Shown here piece after piece: positions 9,117 through 17,758 of a DNA stretch of 59,072 bases (positions are counted from its first letter, which is position 1; every line of letters begins with the position of its first letter). Both the position numbers and the translations under genes were made by a program. Below the pieces are notes generated by a model. That model ran no database searches. It saw only the letters and a program-made list of their open reading frames with translations, and had not been told where the DNA came from. The stretch comes from Weissella minor (GTDB lineage Bacteria; Bacillota; Bacilli; Lactobacillales; Lactobacillaceae). Where the stretch lies: assembly GCF_001437425.1 (NCBI RefSeq), contig NZ_JQCD01000004.1:1-59072 (forward strand), in the 5' to 3' direction.

Positions 9117-12100
9117 CTACGCCAAACTTGTAAACAAGTCGCGTAATTGCTTGAGCCAATCCAGCGCTTTTTGTTTAGGTTGGATGGCAATTTGCGCTTG
9201 CACTGGTGTTGCTTGTTGCTTAACCTGACCGGCAATACGCTGGTCTTGGAAAGCCTTTTTCAACTTATCACCATCAATTGGTGCTTGCGCTGTAAACTTC
9301 AACGTCAACATCTGCGGTTGACGTGCCGTACGCTTCAAAGACTCAACCCCAACACTATCAGCGGCAGCTTTCAAACGGCCAACCATAATTAATTGTTCCG
9401 CTGCTAATGGCAAGTCGCCAAAACGGTCAACCAAATCATCTTCAATTTCATCAAATTGAGCCGGCTTAGTTGATTTACGGATACGCTGATAAATTTCAAT
9501 CTTTTGCGGACCATCTGGTACATAATCGGTTGGCAAGTAAGCTTCAACTTGCAAATCCAACTCTGCATCAGAAGTCTTTTGCTTACGCTTACCTTGCTTT
9601 TGTGCCACAGCGTCATTAAGCATTTGCATATACAAATCATAACCAACACTATTAATGAAGCCATGTTGACTTTGACCCAACAAATCTCCTGCCCCACGAA
9701 TCGACAAATCACGCATCGCAATCTTGAAACCAGATCCTAATTCCGTAAAGTCACGAATGGCTTCTAAACGTTTTTCACTTTCTTCGTTCAATGTGCGTGT
9801 GCCTGGATAAGTAAAGTAGGCATATGCCAAATTATTTGAACGGCCAACACGACCACGTAACTGGTAGAGTTGTGACAAGCCCATATGATCGGCATTTTCC
9901 ACAAACAATGTATTGGCATTTGGAATATCAACCCCAGTTTCAATAATTGTTGTTGTGACTAACACATCATATTCACCGTTAATAAAATCAACCAAGATTC
10001 CTTCAAGTTGCGTCTCGGTCATTTTTCCATGGACAAAAGCCACACGCGCATCTGGTACTAGTGACTCAATCATGGCCACAACCCGCTCAATGTCTTCCAC
10101 ACGATTATGTAGATAGAAAGTTTGCCCACCACGGGCCATCTCACGTTCCACAGCACTCGCCAAAGTGCGGCCATTTTGCTCCATGACATAGGTTTGAATC
10201 GGATAACGATTTGCTGGCGGCGTTTCAATAACTGACAAATCACGCACACCCACCATCGACATATTCAAAGTACGTGGAATGGGTGTCGCCGTTAAGGTCA
10301 ACACATCCACATTGTTTTGCATTTCCTTCAAACGTTCTTTATGCTTCACACCAAAGCGTTGTTCTTCGTCGATCACCAACAAGCCCAAATCTAAGAACTC
10401 GACATCCTTAGATAAAATGCGATGGGTTCCGATCAAAATATCGACATCCCCACTGGCGACAGCTGCCAAAGTGGCCTTAATTTCTTTCGTTGATTGAAAA
10501 CGTGACAAGATACCAATCTTAGTTCCCGTTCCTTCAAAACGATTTTGGAAGCTATCATAATGTTGCTGCGCCAAAATCGTGGTTGGCACTAGGATTGCAA
10601 CTTGCTTACCAGCATGCGCTGCCTTAAAGGCGGCACGCATGGCTACTTCCGTTTTACCAAATCCAACATCCCCAACTAACAAGCGATCCATGGGTTGGAT
10701 TTTCTCCATGTCGCGCTTAATTTCATCCGCGGACCGCAGTTGATCAGGTGTTTCCGGATATGGAAAGGCGTCTTCAAACTGACGTTGTGCATCATCATCG
10801 GCAGGAAAGGCGAAGCCTTGTTTCAAAGCACGTTCGGCATATAAGTCCAACAGCTCATCGGCAATATCTTCAACTTTCTTGGCAACCTTGGCTTTCGCTT
10901 TTTGCCATTCTGAACCACCAAGTTTATTCAACTTAGGGGCTTTTTCAGCGGCACCCACATACTTCTGCACCAAATCCAATTGAGAAACCGGAATGAAAAT
11001 CTTATCGTCTTTTTGATAACCAATCGTGATGTAATCTTGCTTGACGCCATCACGTTCAATCGTCTCCATGCCTTCGTAGACACCAATTCCATGATTAACG
11101 TGCACAACATAATCGCCGACTTGCAGCTCGTTATAGCTCTTAATACGTTCCGCATTCGTCAGCGTTTGACGTCGTGGCGCCTTCTTTTTAGCCTGCTGGA
11201 ACAACTCATGTTCAGTCAGCACAATCAATTTTTGCGCCGGCCAATCAAAACCAGCACTCAAAGGTTGTGTCGTCAGCTGGGTTCGGTCCATCTTTAGGCC
11301 GTCAGAAGCAACCGCATTTACTTTAATATCAAAATCACTCAGGGTCTGCGTCAATTTATCCGCACGCTCGTCCGTGTTCGTTAAAAAGAGCACGGTATTG
11401 CCTTGCTTTTGCCAACGTTCGACTTCACTTTTTAATATCGGCATTTGACCAAAGAACTGCTGACTTGGACGTACGGTCACATTCGTCAAACTGCTTTGTG
11501 CTAACTTACCAATACCACGTTGGAGTGGTGAAATCATCAAGGCTGTTTGTTGCAATGTCGTCACCTGTGACTCTAAATCAAAGCCTAAATCAATTTGATC
11601 TAGCATCAACTGCTCTTCAGCCTTTTGTTGCCACCATTCCGTATTTTCTTCAGCTAATTGTTTAATATTGTCCAACGCACGTGGATAATCATCGAATACG
11701 ACCACTCCATCCTGTGGCAAATAATCAAACAGGCTTTCCGCATCTGGATACAAAAATTTCAAATATTGACGGAACGGCGCCAGAATCTGACCTTGTCCCA
11801 AACCATCTAAGATTGGGGTCATGGCTTCCGTCAAATGACGTTTATCTGCCCCTTCTAGGCGATCACGGTTTTCCGTAAAGGCTAATTCTAAACGCGTCTT
11901 AGCAGCCGCTATTTGCGTGTCTGTCGCAACCAACTCAGTCGCAGGTAAAATCGTGACTGTGTTTAAATTCTCTTGGCTCCGCTGCGTCGCAATATCAAAA
12001 GTCCGTAATGAATCTAGCTCTGTATCAAAAAAGTCCATCCGCACTGGATATTCGGCGTCCAATGGGTACACATCCACAATTGAACCACGAACTGCAAATT

Positions 12101-12611
12101 CACCTGGTTGCCCAACCGCTTCATGGCGCTGATAGCCCATCGTATGCAATTGTGCACTTAATTGGTCTAAAGCATATTCATGCTCAAAATCAATTGTTAA
12201 GCGTGCTTTTGCGAAATCAGAAACTGGTGGTAAATAGCGTTGCGCACCAGCCACACTCGTCACAATCACAGCTTGTTGATCAGTCCGTAAAGCCTCCAGT
12301 GCCCGCACACGTGCAATCGGGACATCCAAAGACGTCACAGCCAACTCGTTCGCCATTGTCTCTTCTGCTGGGAAAATATGAACATGCCTATCTGGCAACA
12401 AGCCCATCATATCTTCTGCAATTTGGTCCGCATGAAATTGACTGTCAGCAACAATTAACATCGGTTGTTGGACATTTTGATCAATCGCTGCTAAATAAGC
12501 CGTGCGAGCTGCCCCAGACAAACCCGTTACGACATGTCGACCACCCTTTTTGAGTGCTGTCGTTAATGTTTTTAAATCTTCATTTTCAGCAATTAAATCA
12601 ACCAGTTGCAT
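9117..12611 (-). CDS. mfd: Transcription-repair coupling factor Mfd
   Basis: Mfd removes RNA polymerase stalled at DNA lesions and recruits UvrA. The 1164-aa protein has the expected modules: a UvrB-like N-terminal region (about 1-350), a CarD-type RNA polymerase interaction domain beginning near residue 494 (LQVGDYVVHVNHGIGVYEG), and RecG-like translocase motors. Walker A is GDVGFGKT at 647-654 and the Walker B/DEEQ box is at 748-751. The C-terminal TRCF domain ends at residue 1164. The entire protein contains no cysteine, which is unusual for this length. It lies 21 bases after pth and 12 bases before the flippase gene, so these form one minus-strand transcript. Confidence 0.98.
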   Translation of the reverse strand: MQLVDLIAENEDLKTLTTALKKGGRHVVTGLSGAARTAYLAAIDQNVQQPMLIVADSQFHADQIAEDMMGLLPDRHVHIFPAEETMANELAVTSLDVPIARVRALEALRTDQQAVIVTSVAGAQRYLPPVSDFAKARLTIDFEHEYALDQLSAQLHTMGYQRHEAVGQPGEFAVRGSIVDVYPLDAEYPVRMDFFDTELDSLRTFDIATQRSQENLNTVTILPATELVATDTQIAAAKTRLELAFTENRDRLEGADKRHLTEAMTPILDGLGQGQILAPFRQYLKFLYPDAESLFDYLPQDGVVVFDDYPRALDNIKQLAEENTEWWQQKAEEQLMLDQIDLGFDLESQVTTLQQTALMISPLQRGIGKLAQSSLTNVTVRPSQQFFGQMPILKSEVERWQKQGNTVLFLTNTDERADKLTQTLSDFDIKVNAVASDGLKMDRTQLTTQPLSAGFDWPAQKLIVLTEHELFQQAKKKAPRRQTLTNAERIKSYNELQVGDYVVHVNHGIGVYEGMETIERDGVKQDYITIGYQKDDKIFIPVSQLDLVQKYVGAAEKAPKLNKLGGSEWQKAKAKVAKKVEDIADELLDLYAERALKQGFAFPADDDAQRQFEDAFPYPETPDQLRSADEIKRDMEKIQPMDRLLVGDVGFGKTEVAMRAAFKAAHAGKQVAILVPTTILAQQHYDSFQNRFEGTGTKIGILSRFQSTKEIKATLAAVASGDVDILIGTHRILSKDVEFLDLGLLVIDEEQRFGVKHKERLKEMQNNVDVLTLTATPIPRTLNMSMVGVRDLSVIETPPANRYPIQTYVMEQNGRTLASAVEREMARGGQTFYLHNRVEDIERVVAMIESLVPDARVAFVHGKMTETQLEGILVDFINGEYDVLVTTTIIETGVDIPNANTLFVENADHMGLSQLYQLRGRVGRSNNLAYAYFTYPGTRTLNEESEKRLEAIRDFTELGSGFKIAMRDLSIRGAGDLLGQSQHGFINSVGYDLYMQMLNDAVAQKQGKRKQKTSDAELDLQVEAYLPTDYVPDGPQKIEIYQRIRKSTKPAQFDEIEDDLVDRFGDLPLAAEQLIMVGRLKAAADSVGVESLKRTARQPQMLTLKFTAQAPIDGDKLKKAFQDQRIAGQVKQQATPVQAQIAIQPKQKALDWLKQLRDLFTSLA

Positions 12612-12632
12612 GGTCTATCTCCTATTTTTCGC

Positions 12633-13199
12633 TTAATTATAGCGATTCATCAAGGTTTGAATATCATCCCCAGCTGCAAAGTCAGCAAAAATATCCAGAG
12701 CCTTATCAATCCCAGCCATCAAATCGGCTGCTTCTTCCTTACCAAACTTGCCTAAGACATAATCAATCACAGCTTGATGCGTATGCTGTGGATGTGAAAT
12801 GCCAAATTTCAAACGATTAAATTTTTGTGTATTCAAATGGTTTGCAATACTTTTAAGCCCATTGTGACCACCAGCTGATCCCTTGGCACGCAAACGTAAA
12901 CGTCCCAAATCCATGTCCATATCGTCATGCACAATCAATATATCTTCAAGGTCAATTTTATAGTAATCCATCAAAGGACGGACTGCTTTACCTGAGTCAT
13001 TCATATAAGTTGTTGGCTTAACCAACAAGACTTTTTCACCATTATTGAACCAATCTGCCACAAAAGCATGATGGTCACTATCTTGTTTGAAAGTTAACCC
13101 TTCTTTTTCAGCCAGTGCATCTAATGTAATAAATCCAATATTATGGCGTGTTTGATCATAATCACGGCCAATATTTCCTAATCCAACAATCATCTTCAT
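12633..13199 (-). CDS. pth: Peptidyl-tRNA hydrolase
   Basis: Pth releases tRNA from prematurely dropped peptidyl-tRNA by hydrolysing the ester bond. The 188-aa protein begins with the family signature GLGNIGRDYDQTRHNIGF, giving Asn9 and the catalytic His19. The block LVKPTTYMNDSGKAV and the segment DDMDMDLGRLRLRAKGSAGGHNGLKS carry the other active-site residues. pth-mfd adjacency is conserved in Firmicutes. Confidence 0.97.
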   Translation of the reverse strand: MKMIVGLGNIGRDYDQTRHNIGFITLDALAEKEGLTFKQDSDHHAFVADWFNNGEKVLLVKPTTYMNDSGKAVRPLMDYYKIDLEDILIVHDDMDMDLGRLRLRAKGSAGGHNGLKSIANHLNTQKFNRLKFGISHPQHTHQAVIDYVLGKFGKEEAADLMAGIDKALDIFADFAAGDDIQTLMNRYN

Positions 13200-13296
13200 G
13201 TTTCATTTACCTACTTTTTATGATTAAGGCACGAAATGGGCAGAATCAAAATGATCCTACCCCTCCGCGCATCTATTTATTTTTAACTTGTTTTCT

Positions 13297-13305
13297 ATTA
13301 TAGCA
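13297..13305 (-). promoter_or_regulatory. Extended -10 promoter for pth-mfd
   Basis: Minus-strand TGCTATAAT is a perfect extended -10 element about 100 bases before the pth start. The -35 region is weak (TGTTAG at 16 bases), which fits an extended -10 promoter. Confidence 0.5.
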
Positions 13306-13355
13306 TTTTAGCTTAAAACTAACATGGTCAAAAAAGGGGCTGAACATCAGTCCAA

Positions 13356-13392
13356 TAAAAAAAGGACGTAACCCCCGTTACGTCCTTTTTTA
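13356..13392 (-). terminator. Terminator after the YhgE/Pip gene (bidirectional shape)
   Basis: Stem AAAGGACGTAAC paired with GTTACGTCCTTT around a CCC-rich loop, flanked by A runs on one side and T runs on the other. It starts a few bases past the stop codon of the minus-strand membrane gene. Confidence 0.85.
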
Positions 13393-13396
13393 TTGC

Positions 13397-15994
13397 TTAT
13401 GCGTGTGTTAAAACACGATATTGTTTTTGATGGCGTACAAAGTAAAGAATGACCGCTAACATCGATCCCAGCAGCACCATGCTTAAAATCATGATTGCCT
13501 GGCTCGGTGTTTCGCCAATCATCATCGTCTCACGTAATCCTTGTACGGTGTACGTCATGGGTACATAGGCATGTAACTTTTGATAAATTTCTGGTGACAA
13601 CTGAATCGGGTAAGTTCCCGCCGACAAACTTAATTGCGCGACTAGCAAGACCACTGAAACAAAGGATCCCGCGCGACCAAACCATAAATTCAACGCTGTC
13701 ACTAACATCGCATCCATCCAAGCGATTAATATCAAAAAGCGTAATGTTCCCATTGGGTCTACATAATTCATCCCCAAAATCCACTTGTTCAACAAGAACA
13801 AGACCACAGCCATCATGGTTGCAATGCTGAAAATAATCACAAACTTTGAACCAATCCAGCGGAACAATGAATGAACCGGTGTGCGTGGCGTCAACAAATC
13901 CAGCATTAAGTTCATCCCTAACATCCCAATAAATAAACCAACTGAGAACATATAAGGTGCCATACCGGTTCCGTTATTGGCAACATGGTCACGTTCTTGG
14001 TGCTTTGTCTTCACTGGTGAAGCCATTTGTTGGTCAACTTGTCGCTTATCTGGTAAGCCGGCGACTTGATTAACCGCATCATCCATTTTGTCAGCAAGCG
14101 TCTGATTGCCTTGCTGCATTTTAGTTAATGCCGGACCAATTTGCTTAGAACCATCAGCTAGTTGCGTTGAACCAGCATGTAATTGATTGGCGCCATCGGC
14201 CAATTGGTTGGAACCTTGGGTCAACTCATTTCCCTTACTTTGTAAGGTGTTCAACCCGGTTTGCACTTGACCATTTCCATCAACAAGTTGGTTCACCCCT
14301 TGCTGCATGCCACCCATTTTAGAGGCCATCGTTGATACACCAGCTTGCAATTGTTGACTGCCGGCATAGGCTTGTTGACCACCAGAAACTAAGCGTTGTC
14401 CCCCCGACAACAACTTATTCTGACCGCCCACATTTTGTTGCCCACCAGCTTGCAAAGCTGCTGACTCTTGATTCAATTGTTGCAAACCATTAGTCACTTG
14501 ATTAGCACCGTCGTCTAATTTAGAAATTTTGCTTTGCATGGTTTGTGCTTGTGCAACTTGGGTATTCAACTGGCTCCAATTAATCGACTGTGTTCGCGTC
14601 GTCAAACGTTCAATTGCCCCTTGATTATCCTCAAGATTTTTAACCAAAGGTTCTAGATTTTTCGCCAAACTTCCCGCATTATTCTTTAAAATAACCAGTT
14701 GATCCTGGATGCCTTTTTGATCTGCTGCCTGACTAGCTTGTACAGCCTGCTTAATCGCTTGGGTTTGTTCAGGCGTTAATTTTTGCGAAGCGGCTGCTTT
14801 GTCAATCGCTGCATTTGTATGATCATTTTGACTCGCTTGAATATTTTGAATCGCAGTAACCGTTGCTAACATTGTCTCAATCGTTTGCGCAGTTGCGTTA
14901 ACGTCGACTGTATTCTTTGGATTATGTACAGCCTCCACTAACTGCTGTAAATCTTCCAAGTCTTGTTTTGCTTGCTTAAGGTCCGCTGGACTAACTGAAT
15001 CAGACGCGGTTTTAATTTGACCGACACCATCTGAAACTTTTTTGCTACCTGCCGCCAGTTGCGACACAGCACCCGTATAGTCTGTAATTCCTTGATTTAA
15101 TTGCTCGGCACCAGCTTGTGACTGGGTCAAACCATCAACTAATGCTTGTTGTCCTGCCAATGATTCCCCCAAACCATTCGTAAGACTTTGTTGCCCAGCT
15201 GATAATTGTGAGACCCCTTGATTAGCTGCCGGCAATGCTTGCTGCATTTGCTGTAAGCCAGCACCAACTTGGGCATTACCTTGGCTTGCTTGACCAACAC
15301 CAGCGACATACTGATTTAAACCAACATTCAATTCACCAGCTCCAGATCCAAAAGTCAGCGTACTAGCTGCTAATGTATCCAATCCATCCGTTAACTGCTG
15401 ACTACCATCTTTTAACTGATCTGCGCCGTCCGCTAATTGTTGATTACCGTCTGATGCTTTAGCTAAATCTTTACCAGCACCTTTAATTTCAGTCATCATC
15501 GCATTTGTATAGGCTTTGGTAACTGAAGTTGATACCTGCTGACGCATTTTTTCAGCTGCTGAATCAGATAGTTTACCGGCAATAAAACTGTGCCCCGAAC
15601 TTGTTTCATAATCTAATTGCATCTTTTGCGGCTTCTGATCCAAAATAGATGTCGCATGCTTTGAAAATGTTTTCGGAATTGTCACGACCATATAATAGTC
15701 GCCCTTTTCCAACCCTTGATGTGCTTTTTTTTCATCAGTAAAAGTAAAATCAAGTTCGTCTGATTTTTTGAGCTCTTTGACTAATTCGTCTCCGACCGCA
15801 ACTTGATGTTTCTGATAAGTAACTGCTTTATCTTGGTTAACAACCGCTACTGGCAATTCCTTAACGTTACCATAGGTGTCCCATAAAGAACCTAAGAACG
15901 GAATTGCATATAATGTTGGTAAAAAGCATAAAACAAAAATCACGAGTCCTGTAAAATGATGTTCTTTTAAATATTGCCACTCTGCTTTTAACAT
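13397..15994 (-). CDS. YhgE/Pip-family membrane protein with long repeat-rich extracytoplasmic region
   Basis: The 865-aa product has one N-terminal membrane segment (about residues 15-35), a very long extracytoplasmic region, and a C-terminal ABC-2-like block of about five to six membrane segments. The middle is built of repeated units resembling xxLxxGxxQLxxG (for example QLADGADQLKDGSQQLTDG), the YhgE/Pip hallmark. Family members include phage infection protein and EsaA-like factors of type VII-type secretion, but no T7SS genes are nearby and no function should be assumed. I placed the start at ATGTTAAAAGCA because AGGGGGGCGAT precedes it; a longer frame upstream lacks a ribosome site. It is divergent from a TetR gene, the usual local regulator. 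Confidence 0.85.
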   Translation of the reverse strand: MLKAEWQYLKEHHFTGLVIFVLCFLPTLYAIPFLGSLWDTYGNVKELPVAVVNQDKAVTYQKHQVAVGDELVKELKKSDELDFTFTDEKKAHQGLEKGDYYMVVTIPKTFSKHATSILDQKPQKMQLDYETSSGHSFIAGKLSDSAAEKMRQQVSTSVTKAYTNAMMTEIKGAGKDLAKASDGNQQLADGADQLKDGSQQLTDGLDTLAASTLTFGSGAGELNVGLNQYVAGVGQASQGNAQVGAGLQQMQQALPAANQGVSQLSAGQQSLTNGLGESLAGQQALVDGLTQSQAGAEQLNQGITDYTGAVSQLAAGSKKVSDGVGQIKTASDSVSPADLKQAKQDLEDLQQLVEAVHNPKNTVDVNATAQTIETMLATVTAIQNIQASQNDHTNAAIDKAAASQKLTPEQTQAIKQAVQASQAADQKGIQDQLVILKNNAGSLAKNLEPLVKNLEDNQGAIERLTTRTQSINWSQLNTQVAQAQTMQSKISKLDDGANQVTNGLQQLNQESAALQAGGQQNVGGQNKLLSGGQRLVSGGQQAYAGSQQLQAGVSTMASKMGGMQQGVNQLVDGNGQVQTGLNTLQSKGNELTQGSNQLADGANQLHAGSTQLADGSKQIGPALTKMQQGNQTLADKMDDAVNQVAGLPDKRQVDQQMASPVKTKHQERDHVANNGTGMAPYMFSVGLFIGMLGMNLMLDLLTPRTPVHSLFRWIGSKFVIIFSIATMMAVVLFLLNKWILGMNYVDPMGTLRFLILIAWMDAMLVTALNLWFGRAGSFVSVVLLVAQLSLSAGTYPIQLSPEIYQKLHAYVPMTYTVQGLRETMMIGETPSQAIMILSMVLLGSMLAVILYFVRHQKQYRVLTHA

Positions 15995-16109
15995 ATCGCC
16001 CCCCCTGGAAATAAATATTTGGACTGTTTTTATCTTAATCTTTGCTATAATAACTTCAATACGCAATATTAAACAAAGTGTTCAATAAATTGAAAAGAGG
16101 GGATTTATC
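15995..16109. promoter_or_regulatory. Divergent promoter region between YhgE/Pip and TetR genes
   Basis: This 115-base gap holds the start signals of two divergent genes. On the plus strand TATAAT (16046-16051) serves the TetR gene. On the minus strand TTGTTT, 18 bases, TATTAT is a plausible promoter for the membrane gene and overlaps the same bases. The arms CTTTG (from 16040) and CAAAG (ending near 16079) form a spaced inverted repeat, but I cannot define a convincing TetR operator. Confidence 0.5.
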
Positions 16110-16715
16110 ATGAAACACGCTGAACGAAACCTCGAAACCGAGCAACAAATCAAAAAGGCTTTTATTCACGCTGTCGATCAAAAAGGCTTTAACAAAGTGA
16201 CGATTACTGACATTGCTCAGCACGCGCACATTAGTCGCGGGACATTTTATGTTCATTATATGGATAAATATGATTTACTAGAAAAACTCGAGGCTGATAT
16301 TTTCGAAAAATTGCAAAGTAGTATCGTCCGTGAACAGTTAAATGCACCATTATTAGCACGAAGTAATGAGGACATTGCGACATCAACTTACCGCACTTTT
16401 AGCTATTATTTAGCCTATATCGATAGTGAACGAGAGACGATTCGTGTCCTTTTGTCGCCTAATGGCGATCCCCATTTTTTTGATAAAGTTAAAAACTTAG
16501 TCGATCAATTGTTAACGAGCAAATTAACTGAATTTAATGGTCACTTTTCAGACGTCTTACCTATTTCATATTCAAAAGAGATTTCCATTACCAATTTATT
16601 GAATATCGTTCGACACTGGCTAAATAGTCCAAATCCTGAAACGCCAAATGAACTCGCAGAAATTCTCATGAAGAGCCGCTTGATTGCGCCTCGTGATTTA
16701 TTAGTATTTGATTAG
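16110..16715 (+). CDS. TetR/AcrR-family transcriptional regulator
   Basis: The 201-aa protein has an N-terminal helix-turn-helix of the TetR type, KVTITDIAQHAHISRGTFYVHYMDKYDLLEK at about residues 29-60. The C-terminal helical domain would bind an unknown ligand or partner. GAGGGG stands before the ATG. It is transcribed away from the YhgE/Pip gene, and this pairing recurs in many lactobacilli, so autoregulation plus control of that membrane protein is a reasonable inference. Confidence 0.9.
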   Translation: MKHAERNLETEQQIKKAFIHAVDQKGFNKVTITDIAQHAHISRGTFYVHYMDKYDLLEKLEADIFEKLQSSIVREQLNAPLLARSNEDIATSTYRTFSYYLAYIDSERETIRVLLSPNGDPHFFDKVKNLVDQLLTSKLTEFNGHFSDVLPISYSKEISITNLLNIVRHWLNSPNPETPNELAEILMKSRLIAPRDLLVFD

Positions 16716-16807
16716 CATTCGTGAGAGCTATACCAATCTTAAAATCGATTTACTACAGTTTTAATCTCATTTTTTTCTCACAAAAAATAGGAAAAACTAG
16801 CAAAACA

Positions 16808-16816
16808 TGCTATGAT
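16808..16816 (+). promoter_or_regulatory. Extended -10 promoter before the CBS-ACT gene
   Basis: TGCTATGAT forms an extended -10 element 34 bases before the chosen ATG. No good -35 is visible. Confidence 0.4.
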
Positions 16817-16850
16817 AAGTAAATCAAACACACAAGGAGGTCCGCGCCAA

Positions 16851-17486
16851 ATGCTTGAAACTATGGTGAAACCTAGACAAGATTTAGTAACCGTCAATGA
16901 AGACACCACTTTAAGTGAAGCACTCATGCTACTTGAAGATTTCAATTTTCGCGCGCTCCCTATTTTAGATGCTAGTGGCCAATTATTCCGGGGGGTTGTC
17001 TACAAAATGCATCTTTACAAGCACAAAGCTAATAATGGGGATATGCAGCAGCCTGTTACGTCTGTTATGCGTAACACAACTAAATTTATCAATAGCGATG
17101 CCACTTTCTTTGATTTGACATTCGCAATCCGTGATTTACCGTTTATTTCAGTGCTTGATGCCGAAAATCATTTTACTGGCATTATTACGTACAGTCACTA
17201 TATGCGTTTATTAGAAGATTCTTGGCGTCCAAATGATGGAAAAACCGTCATGACTTTGAAATCAACCGGTGGTCGCGGTAATCTCGAACGCGCCTCAAAG
17301 ATTATGGCTCGTTACACAAACATTCTTTCTGTTGTCACTTTAAATACAGACCACGGTCCTGGTCGTATTATTGCAACAATTCCTACCTCAGTTGATGATA
17401 GCACTCTCAACAAAATCACACGGGCACTACAACGCAAAGACTTTGAAATTGAAAGCATTGAGTCTTATCGTCGACCAAGTGCATAA
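16851..17486 (+). CDS. CBS-pair protein with C-terminal ACT-like domain
   Basis: The 211-aa protein has two CBS motifs, MVKPRQDLVTVNEDTTLSEAL near residue 5 and MRNTTKFINSDATFFDLTF near residue 75. An ACT-like beta-alpha-beta domain follows from about residue 135 (STGGRGNLERASKIMARYTNILSVV). CBS pairs bind adenine nucleotides, and in Listeria and relatives small CBS proteins such as CbpA and CbpB bind cyclic-di-AMP, so a nucleotide-sensing role is plausible. A perfect AAGGAGG lies 10 bases before ATGCTTGAA, which fixes the start. It stands alone, with no operon partner to suggest a target. Confidence 0.85.
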   Translation: MLETMVKPRQDLVTVNEDTTLSEALMLLEDFNFRALPILDASGQLFRGVVYKMHLYKHKANNGDMQQPVTSVMRNTTKFINSDATFFDLTFAIRDLPFISVLDAENHFTGIITYSHYMRLLEDSWRPNDGKTVMTLKSTGGRGNLERASKIMARYTNILSVVTLNTDHGPGRIIATIPTSVDDSTLNKITRALQRKDFEIESIESYRRPSA

Positions 17487-17563
17487 GTAAACGATGTGTC
17501 CTTATCATTTACTGTTTGCCTTACTCGCCTTTCTTTTATGCAATTTTAACCACACTGCCTCTG

Positions 17564-17592
17564 TTTACTAATTTTTTTAACTATGTTAGTAT
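17564..17592 (+). promoter_or_regulatory. pyrB promoter
   Basis: TTTACT (17564-17569) and TAGTAT (17587-17592) are separated by 17 bases and lie just upstream of the attenuator leader. Confidence 0.6.
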
Positions 17593-17609
17593 GTCTTCAA
17601 TAAGAACAG

Positions 17610-17645
17610 AACCTTTTAACCGAATCCGTGAGATTCAAAAGGGTT
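17610..17645 (+). promoter_or_regulatory. PyrR-binding RNA loop (anti-antiterminator) in the pyrB leader
   Basis: The leader folds with an outer stem AACCTTTT/AAAAGGGTT and an inner stem GAAT/ATTC. The terminal loop CCGTGA matches the CNGNGA consensus described for PyrR sites, and TTTAA sits in the 5' strand as expected of the conserved bulge region. Downstream, GCCTATT (17666-17672) can pair with AATAGGGC (17703-17710), giving an antiterminator that competes with the terminator. The reading is that UMP-bound PyrR stabilises this loop and favours termination. Confidence 0.75.
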
Positions 17646-17701
17646 GACGCTTGTGGCCGAAATTAGCCTATTCTGCAATTGCGCAGTATGAAGTCTAAAT
17701 C

Positions 17702-17749
17702 AAATAGGGCATACGTGAACTCCTAAGCTCACGTATGCCCTATTTTTTT
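17702..17749 (+). terminator. Attenuator terminator before pyrB
   Basis: A 16-bp perfect stem beginning AATAGGGCATACGTGA and ending TCACGTATGCCCTATT, followed by seven T residues. The pyrB ribosome site GGAGG begins directly after it, so transcription of pyrB depends on readthrough. Confidence 0.92.
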
Positions 17750-17758
17750 GGAGGAACC

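Noticed and set aside
12008-12553. A 181-codon open frame antisense to mfd
   Set aside because: It has no ribosome site, lies entirely over a well-supported conserved gene, and has low-complexity His/Gln/Ser-rich translation typical of antisense shadows.
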